Shown: piece by piece, positions 8,439-17,970 of the stretch | Layout of the letters: every line of letters starts with the position of its first letter | Position numbering within the stretch: the stretch's first letter is position 1 | NCBI RefSeq assembly: GCF_003382275.1 | Contig: NZ_QTJX01000002.1 | Coordinates: 558,001 to 622,000, forward strand | DNA from: Flagellimonas nanhaiensis | GTDB taxonomy: Bacteria > Bacteroidota > Bacteroidia > Flavobacteriales > Flavobacteriaceae | Length of the DNA: 64,000 nucleotides | Reading direction: 5' to 3' | Translations under genes and position numbers: made by a program | The notes under the pieces: model-generated | Databases searched by the model: none | The model's input: only the letters and a program-made list of their open reading frames with translations | What the model was told of the DNA's origin: nothing

Positions 8439-9797
8439 ATGAAACATCTTAGCAAATTATTGGTTGTTGCCCTTGTCTTTGTAGGGTTTAACAGCATACA
8501 AGCGCAAGACGAGAATAATCCATGGCAGATTAGTTTTGGGATAAACGCAATCGATACGTATCCTACTAATGACGAGAACAATCCTTTCGCAAGCGAAACT
8601 TTGTTCAACGAATACTTCAATGTCTCTGACCACTGGAACATCTTGCCTTCAGTTTCATATGTGTCTGTTTCCAGATATATAGGAGATGGTTTCTCTGTTG
8701 GTGCCAGAGGTTCTTTGAACAGAATTGAAAAAAATGGTGACCAAGATGTTGACGACCTTTCTCACTATGCTATTGATGGTACTATTAAGTACAACTTCCT
8801 AAAGAATACAACTATCGATCCTTTCGTTGAAATCGGTGGTGGTTATACTTGGGTTGATGAAATAGGTGCCGGTACTGCAAACGGTGGTGTTGGTGTAAAC
8901 GTTTGGTTCTCTGAAAACATTGGTCTAACTGTACAGACCAAGTACAAGCATGCTTTCGAAGATTACCTAGTAAGACATTTCCAACACTTGGCTGGAATTA
9001 GCATCAGATTTGGTGGTACTGACACTGATGGTGACGGTATCTACGACAAAGATGACGCTTGTCCAGAAGTTGCCGGTTTAGAAGCTTTCAACGGATGTCC
9101 TGATTCTGATGGTGACGGTATCGAAGATGGTAAGGATAGCTGCCCTAACGAAGCTGGTCCAAAAGAATTGAACGGTTGCCCAGATGCTGATGGTGACGGT
9201 ATTGCTGATAAAGATGATGCTTGTCCTAACGAAGCTGGTCTAGCTGCTTTGTCTGGTTGCCCAGATGCTGATGGTGACGGTATTGCTGATAAAGACGATC
9301 AATGTCCTAACGAAGCTGGTCCTGCTGGAAACAATGGATGCCCTTGGCCAGATTCTGATGGTGACAGCGTTCTTGACAAAGACGATCAGTGCCCACAAGT
9401 AGCTGGTACTGTTGCTAACAACGGTTGCCCAGAGGTTACTGAAGAAGTTCAAAAGCAATTGAACGATTACGCTAGAACTATCTTGTTCGATACTGGTAAG
9501 TCTTCTATCAAAGCAGAGTCTACTTCTGTAATGGTTGATATTATCCAAATCTTGAACGAGTATCCTAACGCTAAGTTTACAGTTGAAGGACACACTGATA
9601 GTGTTGGTAGAGAATCTACTAACCAAAGACTTTCTGAAGAAAGAGCTAACGCAGTAAGAGATTTCTTGATTGACAAAGGAATTGGATCTGATAGATTGTC
9701 TGCTGTTGGATATGGTGAGGCTAAGCCAATCGCCACTAACAACACAAGAGCAGGTAGAGCTCAAAACAGAAGAGTTGAAATCAACTTGATAAAATAA
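8439..9797 (+). CDS. OmpA-family outer membrane protein with thrombospondin type 3 repeats
   Basis: A 452-residue outer membrane protein that tethers the outer membrane to peptidoglycan. Signal peptide residues 1-23 end in SIQAQ. Residues about 25-190 form an OmpA-like beta-barrel. About 192-330 hold five calcium-binding thrombospondin type 3 repeats (DTDGDGI, CPN, GCPD units). The C-terminal OmpA domain contains [11 protein letters not shown] and LSEERANAV, with the Asp and Arg that grip diaminopimelate. The ATG at 8439 is chosen over an in-frame TTG two codons earlier because signal peptides of this type start MKHL. Codon choice is strongly skewed to GGT, GCT and AAC, unlike the neighbours, as expected for an abundant protein. 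It has its own promoter and a long terminator. Confidence 0.93.
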   Translation: MKHLSKLLVVALVFVGFNSIQAQDENNPWQISFGINAIDTYPTNDENNPFASETLFNEYFNVSDHWNILPSVSYVSVSRYIGDGFSVGARGSLNRIEKNGDQDVDDLSHYAIDGTIKYNFLKNTTIDPFVEIGGGYTWVDEIGAGTANGGVGVNVWFSENIGLTVQTKYKHAFEDYLVRHFQHLAGISIRFGGTDTDGDGIYDKDDACPEVAGLEAFNGCPDSDGDGIEDGKDSCPNEAGPKELNGCPDADGDGIADKDDACPNEAGLAALSGCPDADGDGIADKDDQCPNEAGPAGNNGCPWPDSDGDSVLDKDDQCPQVAGTVANNGCPEVTEEVQKQLNDYARTILFDTGKSSIKAESTSVMVDIIQILNEYPNAKFTVEGHTDSVGRESTNQRLSEERANAVRDFLIDKGIGSDRLSAVGYGEAKPIATNNTRAGRAQNRRVEINLIK

Positions 9798-9820
9798 GAA
9801 GAAAACTAAGTTTTCTTTTC

Positions 9821-9852
9821 AAAAAGGCCCTGCATAAATGCAGGGCCTTTTT
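9821..9852 (+). terminator. Strong terminator of the OmpA gene
   Basis: A perfect 15-bp stem, AAAAAGGCCCTGCAT (9821-9835) with its complement (9838-9852), runs into TTTTTATTTTTA. The addB start codon lies only 13 nt after it. Confidence 0.92.
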
Positions 9853-9864
9853 TATTTTTATTGC

Positions 9865-12594
9865 ATGCACAAAAGTTTTCTTGAATATGTTCTGGACGAT
9901 TTGCAAAAACAGGAAACAGATTTTGCCACATGCACCTTTGTATTACCAAGCAAACGATCTGGAACTTTTTTAAAAAAATACCTTTCCAACATACTGGATC
10001 AAAATATCTTTGGGCCAGAGGTGTTGTCCATTCAAGATTTTGTCAGTCAAATCTCAGGACTAAGTCCCGCATCCAACATAGACCTCCTATTACTACTCTT
10101 CGATGTCTATAAAAAATCCAAGGTCGATTCCCATGATGATTTTGCCTCCTTCCTAAAATGGGGCAATACCCTACTCCAGGATTTTAATGATATAGATGGC
10201 TATTTAATCCCCCCAGGGGACATTCTAAACTATCTGTCCGCAATAAAGGAAATAAACCATTGGTCAGCACAAAAGAATCAAACAGACCTCATAAAAAACT
10301 ATCTTCAGTTGTGGAACCAGCTGGAATCTATATACAATGATTTCAATTCTTGTTTACTAGCTCAGAAAAAGGGCTATCAAGGTCTTATTTCAAAGACTGC
10401 GGTTGACAATCTCAATATTTTTGCCAAGTCTCACAAAAACAAGCCCATCATCTTTGTGGGGCTCAATGCACTTACCAATGCAGAGTCGCAAGTGGTTCAA
10501 TACTTCTTGGAACAAGGTAACAGTAAGGTCTATTGGGACATTGATTCTTATTTCTTTAACGACCCCGTGCACGATGCCGGACTCTTTATTAGAAACTATA
10601 AACACACTTGGGGCTACTACAAGGATGCCAACATTGCACCCCAGAACAACTTTCTTTCCCCTAAAAACATCTCCATAACCGGAGTTCCTAAAAGCATTTC
10701 GCAAACCAAATATGTGGGGCAGCTATTGCAAAAGCTGAAAGTGGAGGGACTTCTGGATGTGAGCCGTACAGCACTTGTTCTAGCGGATGAAACACTTTTG
10801 CCACCCATGACCAAAGCAATCCCCTCTTCTATTACCGGTGTTAACATTACTATGGGACTGCCACTTGAAAAAACAGTACTTTATTCTTTCTTTCTTTCGC
10901 TTTTGGAGTTAAACTCAAATCCTAGTGATAGAGGTTGGTTCTATGAGGGAGTATTGAACTTTATGTCAAATCCCTATACACAGTTTCTTTCCACATCTGA
11001 GAAGACGGATTTTGCCCGCTCGCTGACTAAAGAAACAAAAGAAAAAAACTGGCTGTACATTACTAAAAAGGAACTTAAGGGCTTTATGGAAACAAGCAAT
11101 GTGCTTGAGTTTATATTTCCTGAAAAAGAGATTTCTTCCACCCAATGGATCGACAACTGCCTTCAACTCATACAGCGGCTTAAACAACTATTTGAAAAAG
11201 AAGAGAACCCACTGGAACTGGAGCAACTATACAGATTCTTTACTCTTTTCAACCAATTAAGGACATTCACTGCAAGTGTAAGCTATGTTAGCGAACTCAA
11301 ATCCGTGAAAAGTTTGTTCAAGCAACTTGCATCCATGGAAACCCTGGATTATATCGGGGAACCTCTAACAGGCCTTCAAATTATGGGAATGCTGGAGAGC
11401 CGAAATCTGGATTTTGAAACGGTCATCATCACTTCTGTCAACGAAGGGATTCTTCCTTCAGGAAAATCAAACAACTCTTTTATTCCTTTTGATGTTAAAC
11501 GAGATTATGGACTGCCCACCTACAAGGAAAAAGATGCCATTTACACCTATCATTTTTATAGACTGATTCAAAGAGCTAAAAACATTCACATCATTTACAA
11601 TACAGAACCGGATGTTTTGGAAGGAGGTGAAAAAAGTAGATTAATAAGCCAGTTACTAACCGATGAAAACCTCGCTCCATACATAACCCACACCGTTACT
11701 TCACCTGAAGTATCCATTGAGGCCGCTCAACCCATAGAGATTGGTAAAAGTCCACAGCTAATGGAAGATATCAAAGCCTTTGCACACCGTGGATTCTCTC
11801 CCACCTCCTTAACCAACTACATTAGAAATCCCATTGAATTCTATACCAGAAATATCCTTAACATAAACGACCTGGAAGAAGTAGAGGAGAATATTGCGGC
11901 CAACACCTTCGGAACCATTATTCATGATAGCCTAGAAGAACTTTACACCCCGCTTATAGGGAAAATTCTAAATTCTGAGCATCTCCAGTCGCTTAAAAGA
12001 AACATTCAAGATGTGGTACAATATCAATTCAGGAAAAACCTTCCTGGAACAGATATTACTAAAGGAAAGTTCCTTTTGGTCAACAACGTAATCATAAAGT
12101 ATCTGCAAAACTTTCTTTCGTTGGAAGAAGGACTTGTTCAAAAACATCAAATAAAGATTTTGTCCTTGGAAAAGAAATATGAAACCCTTCTCTCCATCCC
12201 AGAATTAGGATTCCCTGTAAAGCTCAAGGGTACCCTGGACCGTGTGGACGAAATTGACGGAGTTCCAAGGATAGTGGACTACAAAACAGGGCGGGTGGAA
12301 CCAAGGCACGTAAAAATTTCAGACTGGGATGATCTAATTGCTAATTACGACAAAAGCAAGGCTTTTCAACTGCTGTGCTATAGCTTTTTATATGCCAAAG
12401 AGTATCAAACCGACAGCGTTGTGGCCGGAATATATTCCTTCAAGAATCTTAAACAAGGTTTTTTAGCTTTCAACAGTTCCAATTCTTCCTTTGTTGAAAG
12501 TGAAACCCTTACCTTATTCGAGACCTATCTGAAGCGACTCGTTTTGGAAATCTGTGACGTCAATATTCCATTCGTGGAAAAAACCGATAGCTAG
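9865..12594 (+). CDS. addB: AddB-like PD-(D/E)xK nuclease subunit
   Basis: A 909-residue partner for the AddA-like helicase in recombinational repair. The N-terminal region is a degenerate helicase fold (FVLPSKRSGTFLKKYL where active helicases have Walker A). Near residue 525 ETVIITSVNEGILPS resembles the inactivated motif V of AddB. The C-terminus holds a RecB-type nuclease: SPTSLTNYIRNPIEFY, FGTIIHDSLEELY, then LDRVDE and RIVDYKTG with the catalytic Asp and Lys. I see no Cys cluster like the iron-sulfur site of Firmicutes AddB. The ATG at 9865 is chosen because an earlier in-frame ATG lies inside the terminator stem. Expression must come from readthrough or a promoter hidden in the terminator. 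It is separated from addA by kbl and the OmpA gene. Its stop abuts the stop of the convergent SDR gene. Confidence 0.8.
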   Translation: MHKSFLEYVLDDLQKQETDFATCTFVLPSKRSGTFLKKYLSNILDQNIFGPEVLSIQDFVSQISGLSPASNIDLLLLLFDVYKKSKVDSHDDFASFLKWGNTLLQDFNDIDGYLIPPGDILNYLSAIKEINHWSAQKNQTDLIKNYLQLWNQLESIYNDFNSCLLAQKKGYQGLISKTAVDNLNIFAKSHKNKPIIFVGLNALTNAESQVVQYFLEQGNSKVYWDIDSYFFNDPVHDAGLFIRNYKHTWGYYKDANIAPQNNFLSPKNISITGVPKSISQTKYVGQLLQKLKVEGLLDVSRTALVLADETLLPPMTKAIPSSITGVNITMGLPLEKTVLYSFFLSLLELNSNPSDRGWFYEGVLNFMSNPYTQFLSTSEKTDFARSLTKETKEKNWLYITKKELKGFMETSNVLEFIFPEKEISSTQWIDNCLQLIQRLKQLFEKEENPLELEQLYRFFTLFNQLRTFTASVSYVSELKSVKSLFKQLASMETLDYIGEPLTGLQIMGMLESRNLDFETVIITSVNEGILPSGKSNNSFIPFDVKRDYGLPTYKEKDAIYTYHFYRLIQRAKNIHIIYNTEPDVLEGGEKSRLISQLLTDENLAPYITHTVTSPEVSIEAAQPIEIGKSPQLMEDIKAFAHRGFSPTSLTNYIRNPIEFYTRNILNINDLEEVEENIAANTFGTIIHDSLEELYTPLIGKILNSEHLQSLKRNIQDVVQYQFRKNLPGTDITKGKFLLVNNVIIKYLQNFLSLEEGLVQKHQIKILSLEKKYETLLSIPELGFPVKLKGTLDRVDEIDGVPRIVDYKTGRVEPRHVKISDWDDLIANYDKSKAFQLLCYSFLYAKEYQTDSVVAGIYSFKNLKQGFLAFNSSNSSFVESETLTLFETYLKRLVLEICDVNIPFVEKTDS

Positions 12595-13305
12595 CTACTT
12601 CAAATCAGGGCGAGATGGACGCACCTCAATCTTACTGGGCAACGTTCTAGGGTGCATCAGCAATAGGTCCACTACCAATTTTCCAATATCCTCAGGCTGT
12701 ATCTTCCATGTATCTTTATCGGAAGGTTCATTATTGTTGAAATGGGTCGATACGGAACCGGGCATAATGGTTGTGGCCTTAATGTTGTACTTTCTTAAGT
12801 CCAGCATAGCTGCTTGGGTAAATCCTACCACTCCATACTTGGTGGCATTATATCCTGCCCCTTGGGCAAAGAAATTAGTGCCAGCCAAGCTTGCAACGGT
12901 CATATAATAGCCTTCGGTTGTTTTCAAAGCTTCAACGGAGGCCTTTAAGGTGTGGAAAACTCCATTTAGATTGGTGTTTATCATTTGGTGCCAAGCCTCT
13001 TCTTTCATTTCATCAATTGGGGCAAAATGGCCCACTCCGGCATTGGCAATTACTACATCTAAACGGCTCCAAGTTTTCAATACTTCCTTGATGGCTTCTT
13101 CCTCATCTTTCAAAACTGAAACGTTAGAACAAAGTCCAAGAACGTTCTCCTTGTTGTTCAACACCTGAACTGCCTTTTCAACACCCTCTTTGCTTCTTCC
13201 GCTTATGGCCACCTTCATTCCTTGCTGAAGCAAACTTTCCGCTATTCCAAAACCTATTCCCTTTGTTCCTCCTGTGATGTACGCAACTTTCCCCGCTAAT
13301 TCCAT
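12595..13305 (-). CDS. SDR family oxidoreductase
   Basis: A 236-residue classical short-chain dehydrogenase/reductase, cytoplasmic. Nucleotide-binding TGGTKGIG spans 11-18, NAG 88-90, and the catalytic Ser139, Tyr152 and Lys156 (YNATK) are intact. The Arg/Ser-rich end of beta-2 (SGRSKEG) favours NADP(H). The substrate is unknown; similar proteins are often annotated as 3-oxoacyl-ACP reductase-like, but there is no fatty-acid context here. It is a single gene, converging with no gap on addB. Confidence 0.88.
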   Translation of the reverse strand: MELAGKVAYITGGTKGIGFGIAESLLQQGMKVAISGRSKEGVEKAVQVLNNKENVLGLCSNVSVLKDEEEAIKEVLKTWSRLDVVIANAGVGHFAPIDEMKEEAWHQMINTNLNGVFHTLKASVEALKTTEGYYMTVASLAGTNFFAQGAGYNATKYGVVGFTQAAMLDLRKYNIKATTIMPGSVSTHFNNNEPSDKDTWKIQPEDIGKLVVDLLLMHPRTLPSKIEVRPSRPDLK

Positions 13306-13358
13306 AATGTTTTCTCGTTTTAGTGACTATTTGTCGTCAAAATTAATAGTGCCAAACA

Positions 13359-13386
13359 AAAAACCATCCAAAATTGGATGGTTTTT
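13359..13386 (-). terminator. Terminator of the D-amino acid operon
   Basis: AAAAACCATCCAA pairs with TTGGATGGTTTTT (13 bp, tight loop). On the minus strand it lies about 50 nt after the last gene of the operon and ends in a T-run; its symmetry could also insulate the SDR gene. Confidence 0.85.
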
Positions 13387-13437
13387 GCCTTGAAGAATAT
13401 CAAATTCAAAATATTCGCAATGGGAACTTCTTATTGC

Positions 13438-15144
13438 TTAATTACGTTTTTCAAACCAAAGGTTTTTTACCCTACCGTTAGATACCAATGCTCCTGTAAT
13501 AACCCCTTTCTCATTTCTTTGGATTTTCACAATATTAAATGTGCTTTTTCCTCTTAGCACATCCTTCTTGATCATATCCATTTCAAAATCCCCATGACGC
13601 AAATGGTTTCCGGTTATCTTGTTGCCCTCTGTTGAAATGTAGTAGCTTGTTCTTATCTCAGGACTGTAATATTCTCCCGCGTAGGAAAGTAAAAGTTCAT
13701 CAGAATAAACCTCCGGTTCGAAAGCTTCAAAACTAGTGGTCAAATGGGAATCGGTATTCAATACCATAATCTTTCCTCCGTTCTCAGCCTTTTTAAACCT
13801 GACCCTACTGGATTCATCGAGTAGAAATTCATCTTTACTTAAAGGAATGAGTACACTTTTGTTGTTTTCACTACGAACATATCGGAGCGTATCCTTCTCT
13901 AAATAAATTTTACGGTGGATATTGTTTTTGTCATCCCAATAATCACCTACATAACCATTCAACACTTTGTTTGAAAGTTTCCTGGGCCTCTTCTTTGCGC
14001 TTCCAGCTTCAGTTTGATTCCGAGCGGCGCCTTCAAGCAACAGCTTGGCAATTTTGTCTGCTTTTTCGGATGGTGAAGAGGTTGAAAAATTGGTTATGAT
14101 GGCAATATTCAATTTCTCTGAGGGAAACGCGCATACAAAAGACCGATATCCTCCGATGGAGCCTCCGTGCTTAATACGTTTTATTCCCTTTAGCGAATCA
14201 ACTTGAACACCAAAAGCGTAGTTGCTATATGACCCATCATTCAGTGGGTCAAGAGTCTGTAGCATTTCAAAGGCCTTTTCCCAGCTTGGTGTCGGACTGG
14301 AAAAATTCTCCAACCATTTCAATAAATCTTCGGTTGAAGAATGCACATTACCTGAACCCACATATCCCCAAAACTCTATGGCCCTTTTAAAACCATCCTT
14401 TTCCTTATGGTAAGAAGTGGCATTATTGGGAACTACATTATCATAACTTCCTTCCACATAGGTGTTAGTCATCCCTAGCGGTTCAAAAACAGAAGTTTTC
14501 ATCCATGCTGAAAATTCTTCACCAGTTACTTCTTCAATAATCTTGGCCATATACATATAACTTGTATTGCAATAGAGATATTCGTCTCCTGGTACAAAGT
14601 TCAGGTCTCGCTGGTCTTTCATTATCCTATAGAGGTCCTCATTGGTACGGGAATCATCCTGTCTCCATCCTGCCAGTGCAAACAACGCATGAAGGCTTCT
14701 CAAGCCACTCGTATGATGCAGCATATGCCTAATTGTTACCTCATCGGCAAATTTGGAAAGTTCAGGCACATATTTTCTAAGGCTGTCATCAATTGAAAGC
14801 TTTCCCGAAAGATGAAGCCGAATAATCCCCATGGCGGTCAATTGTTTGGATACCGAAGCTACATTAAACCGCATTTGGGTAGTATTGGGCATCAAATACT
14901 CCAGGCTTGCCAACCCGTACGCTTTGGAAAAAACTACCTCACCATCTTTCATGACCCCAATGGCTCCTCCAGGGTGATTTGGGGTATTCCAAGAGACAAA
15001 AACACTGTCGATTTTCTGGTATTGAGAAGTTGATAACTGTGCATGCCCAAACTGAAAGCATGCACCCAATAGTAGAATCAATATTTGGCTTCTAAGTCTT
15101 AGCGGTGATATTAATCGGAACAACACAAATGCAAGCTTTCCCAT
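13438..15144 (-). CDS. Exported serine hydrolase, beta-lactamase/S12 family
   Basis: A 568-residue penicillin-binding-protein-like hydrolase. The N-terminus has a basic stretch and hydrophobic core ending FGHAQ near 36, a signal peptide for periplasmic export. SxxK is SVSK (Ser97, Lys100), the second motif is YCN, and the third HGG. After the catalytic domain (to about 400) a C-terminal beta-rich region of about 165 residues resembles domains seen after S12 peptidases such as D-aminopeptidases. The ATG is preferred over a TTG five codons earlier that nearly touches the previous stop. It is last in the operon, 15 nt after the next hydrolase. Fold is sure; substrate is not. The context suggests D-amino acid peptides or amides. 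Confidence 0.85.
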   Translation of the reverse strand: MGKLAFVLFRLISPLRLRSQILILLLGACFQFGHAQLSTSQYQKIDSVFVSWNTPNHPGGAIGVMKDGEVVFSKAYGLASLEYLMPNTTQMRFNVASVSKQLTAMGIIRLHLSGKLSIDDSLRKYVPELSKFADEVTIRHMLHHTSGLRSLHALFALAGWRQDDSRTNEDLYRIMKDQRDLNFVPGDEYLYCNTSYMYMAKIIEEVTGEEFSAWMKTSVFEPLGMTNTYVEGSYDNVVPNNATSYHKEKDGFKRAIEFWGYVGSGNVHSSTEDLLKWLENFSSPTPSWEKAFEMLQTLDPLNDGSYSNYAFGVQVDSLKGIKRIKHGGSIGGYRSFVCAFPSEKLNIAIITNFSTSSPSEKADKIAKLLLEGAARNQTEAGSAKKRPRKLSNKVLNGYVGDYWDDKNNIHRKIYLEKDTLRYVRSENNKSVLIPLSKDEFLLDESSRVRFKKAENGGKIMVLNTDSHLTTSFEAFEPEVYSDELLLSYAGEYYSPEIRTSYYISTEGNKITGNHLRHGDFEMDMIKKDVLRGKSTFNIVKIQRNEKGVITGALVSNGRVKNLWFEKRN

Positions 15145-15159
15145 ATTAAAAAGATTCAA

Positions 15160-16242
15160 TCAATTGCTGGATGATTCCAAGATAAGTTTAACCAATTTGC
15201 CAAATTCTCCGTTTTCCACACGATTGTTTTCCTTGTCCGTATTTACCCTATGCACAATAACCATGTCGTATTCGGGAATCACCAGCACATAGTGCCCGCC
15301 CGATCCTCGAGCCGAGTATGTTCCCTCTTTTAATTCTACTCCAGGCAAGTGCGGGTATTTGTTATAATCCTTGGCCACCCACCACATATAACCATAACCA
15401 TCCGATGCGTATAAGGTCGCATCTGAATGGTAAGATGTACTTTCTTCTACCCAATCTTTTGGAATTAATTGTTTCTCTTTCCACTTTCCTTTGTTAAGCA
15501 TCAACAGGCCAAAACGGGCCAAATCCCGAGCAGTTACCCTAAAAGGGTAAGCGCGGTGAATGGATTCTGCCCCGGAAACATAGTGGCCGTCTTCTGGCGA
15601 GTAGTCTTCCATCTGAATAGGGTCGGCAATCTCTGCTTTTATGGATTCAAAAATATCCTTACCCGTAAGCTTTGTGAAAATGGTACCTGAAACATTGAAA
15701 TCCCAATTGTTATAATACCAATGTATGCCGGCCTTTTCGGTAAATCGTTCGGGTTTAAGGGCTTTCATTCCTGCCGATTCATACAAAGCTGGATGGTATA
15801 TACCTGATCTGGCTTTCAGGCAATCACGAATAGTTGCTTTTTTTTCTTCTTCCGATAAAGGGGGTTTGTCATCGATGCCCAGCTGTTCCATAGAAAGGTC
15901 CAAGTCAATAATGCCCTGTTTTACATAGTTGCCATAAAGTGCACTTAGAAAACTCTTTCTTATGGAGTGTGTATTGTATTTAGTTTCTACACTCCCCCAT
16001 TCGTATAGTATTTTTCCCTTTACCACAATAATGACCGCTTCGGTATTAATACTTTCTGAATAGGTTTTTGCTTTTTCCAGATCTTTTATTGAATACCCCA
16101 AATCCTCTACATTCTCTACGTAATCCCAATGTTCTCCTGGGAAATTGTACGTTCCCTGCTGGGCCGAAGAGGTGTATACCACCCCTAGGACAAAAAGAAT
16201 ACTGCAAAGGGATATAAACGAAATTTTTGATTTTATCATCAT
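15160..16242 (-). CDS. Exported serine hydrolase, beta-lactamase family, shorter form
   Basis: 360 residues with a signal peptide (hydrophobic 8-24, TSSAQQ cleavage region). The class C-like motif SxxK is SIRK (Ser93, Lys96), followed by a YYN near 186 and a GSGG loop near 314. It lacks the extra C-terminal domain of the following gene and is only distantly related to it, so the two are unlikely to be a recent duplication. Members of this family (esterase EstB, 6-aminohexanoate-dimer hydrolase type, D-specific peptidases) cannot be told apart by eye. It lies 15 nt from both neighbours, third-to-last to last genes of one transcript. Confidence 0.85.
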   Translation of the reverse strand: MMIKSKISFISLCSILFVLGVVYTSSAQQGTYNFPGEHWDYVENVEDLGYSIKDLEKAKTYSESINTEAVIIVVKGKILYEWGSVETKYNTHSIRKSFLSALYGNYVKQGIIDLDLSMEQLGIDDKPPLSEEEKKATIRDCLKARSGIYHPALYESAGMKALKPERFTEKAGIHWYYNNWDFNVSGTIFTKLTGKDIFESIKAEIADPIQMEDYSPEDGHYVSGAESIHRAYPFRVTARDLARFGLLMLNKGKWKEKQLIPKDWVEESTSYHSDATLYASDGYGYMWWVAKDYNKYPHLPGVELKEGTYSARGSGGHYVLVIPEYDMVIVHRVNTDKENNRVENGEFGKLVKLILESSSN

Positions 16243-16257
16243 GTGGGCTTTTAAGGT

Positions 16258-17838
16258 TTAATTTTCGTTCTTTCTCAAAACTTTACCTGCTTTTATATTC
16301 TGAAAAGTCCCGTTATCAATTGACAATTGGCCATTGATCAATACATAAAATATCCCCTCCGGGTATTGATGCGGTTTTTCAAAGGTTGCCTTATCGATTA
16401 TGGTTTCAGGATTGAATATTACAATATCGGCCTTCATTTTTTCTTTGATGAGCCCTCTATCACTCAAACCAAGTGTAACAGCCGGAAGCTTCGTCATCTT
16501 ATATATTGCTTCAGACAAGGCAAGGGTTCCCTTCTCCCTAACATAATGCCCCAAAACCCTTGGAAAAGTTCCGTACCATCTTGGATGAGGGTGACCCATG
16601 CCAGGCTGGACAAGTCGTCCATCTGAGGCAATCATTGTTTGGGGGTGTTTCATGATCCTTTCCACATCTCCTTCATCCATGGCATGAAAAACGCAGGATG
16701 CCCCTCCATTTACCTGAGCTTCAATTACCAGGTCGGCACCGTTTTCTACTGTAGGTTCCAACCCTTTTTGTTCGCACCAGTACTTTAACGTTTTGCCCTC
16801 CAGTTCGGGCATCCATTTTACTTTGGCAAACTGTACCCTGTTTAGGTCACTTCCACCTCGATCATTTAGAATATTAAAGACAATCCCTGACTTTATACTA
16901 TCCCTAAGTTGTGGGTTCCTAACCCTTTCCTTAAAGGCTTTGTTTCCACCTGCTCTTGCCCAACTGGGAATAAGCACAGAAATACCAGTGTAGCTTGCAT
17001 TGTAAGGATATTGGTCTATTTTGATGTCAAGTCCCGCTGTCCTGGCAGAATCTACCATGGCCAATGTTCTTGTACTCTTTCCCCACATAGGTTTGCCAAT
17101 GACTTTATGGTGCGTCAACACTACGGGAATATCTGCTTCTTTGGAGATAACAATGGCCTCCTGGACAGCATCGAACAAGCCAAGACCTTCTTCCCTTAAA
17201 TGTGATGTATAGATTCCTCCTTCAGCAGATGCTATTTTTGACAGTGCTATCACCTCATCAACTTTTGAAAAAGCACCTGGCAAGTACTTCAAACCGGTAG
17301 AGATTCCATAAGCTCCATCTTGCATAGCCTGTTGAATTTGAGCTTCCATCTCAGACAATTCTTCTTCAGTGGGCGCCCGGTTCTCCAGTTTCATCACATT
17401 TCTCCTCACGGTATTATGTCCAATAAGATATGCAACGTTCATTCCAACTCCGATTTGATCCAATGTATCCAAATACTTGCCAAAAGGCCAAGGGCTGGTA
17501 CCATCGGGCCCTCCTAACGAAGTAGTAACCCCTTGTCTGACATGGCTTTCACAATTGGAAAGTTCAAGAATTGGGTCCAAATGAGCATGCACATCAATAA
17601 AACCAGGGGTCACTGCTAAGCCACTGGCATCAATGATTTGTGTTGCCTCAGCTTTAGAAAGGTCGCCAATTTTTTCTATGACATCGCCTTTTATGCCGAT
17701 ATCGATTATCATCGGATCACCTCCCGAACCATCATAGACGTTGCCATTTTTAATAATGGTATCATACTGCTCTGGCGAGGCACAGCTCCATGCCAGAAGC
17801 ACTATCAGAAATGAATAAAACAGATTCTTACAACTCAT
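16258..17838 (-). CDS. N-acyl-D-amino-acid deacylase (D-aminoacylase) family lipoprotein
   Basis: A 526-residue amidohydrolase-superfamily enzyme expected to free D-amino acids from N-acylated forms or D-dipeptides. The N-terminus is a lipoprotein signal with Cys19 (LLAWSCAS), so it probably acts in the periplasm or at the outer membrane rather than in the cytosol. The metal motif HAH is at 84-86 (FIDVHAHLD). THLRE-like TSHLREE and LTHHKVIGK supply further ligands and the Cys/Lys region, and IASDG supplies the late Asp. The start is the ATG at 17838; a TTG twelve codons earlier would spoil the signal peptide. A 132-nt gap separates it from the transaminase gene, containing a palindrome and a possible secondary promoter. 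Confidence 0.85.
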   Translation of the reverse strand: MSCKNLFYSFLIVLLAWSCASPEQYDTIIKNGNVYDGSGGDPMIIDIGIKGDVIEKIGDLSKAEATQIIDASGLAVTPGFIDVHAHLDPILELSNCESHVRQGVTTSLGGPDGTSPWPFGKYLDTLDQIGVGMNVAYLIGHNTVRRNVMKLENRAPTEEELSEMEAQIQQAMQDGAYGISTGLKYLPGAFSKVDEVIALSKIASAEGGIYTSHLREEGLGLFDAVQEAIVISKEADIPVVLTHHKVIGKPMWGKSTRTLAMVDSARTAGLDIKIDQYPYNASYTGISVLIPSWARAGGNKAFKERVRNPQLRDSIKSGIVFNILNDRGGSDLNRVQFAKVKWMPELEGKTLKYWCEQKGLEPTVENGADLVIEAQVNGGASCVFHAMDEGDVERIMKHPQTMIASDGRLVQPGMGHPHPRWYGTFPRVLGHYVREKGTLALSEAIYKMTKLPAVTLGLSDRGLIKEKMKADIVIFNPETIIDKATFEKPHQYPEGIFYVLINGQLSIDNGTFQNIKAGKVLRKNEN

Positions 17839-17908
17839 ACTTATGGTATTATTTTGCCAATCCTGCTTCGGCAATTGTTAGTGAAAAAGTAACAATAAAA
17901 CTGTTTAC

Positions 17909-17920
17909 AAACACGTGTTT
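17909..17920. promoter_or_regulatory. Palindrome and possible internal promoter before the deacylase gene
   Basis: AAACACGTGTTT is a perfect 12-bp palindrome. On the minus strand, TTTG at its edge is followed after 16 nt by TACTTTTT, one base from a -7 box, so the palindrome overlaps a candidate promoter for the last three genes of the operon. Confidence 0.4.
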
Positions 17921-17970
17921 TACTTTCATCATTCAGGTTTTTAGGATGTTAATGTAATTCTTTTCTGATT

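Noticed and set aside
9838-9864. Upstream in-frame ATG for the AddB-like protein
   Set aside because: It lies inside the stem of the OmpA terminator; the ATG at 9865 gives a normal N-terminus.
13438-16242. Two adjacent serine hydrolases as a recent tandem duplication
   Set aside because: They share only family motifs, differ in length and C-terminal domains, and show no nucleotide similarity by eye.
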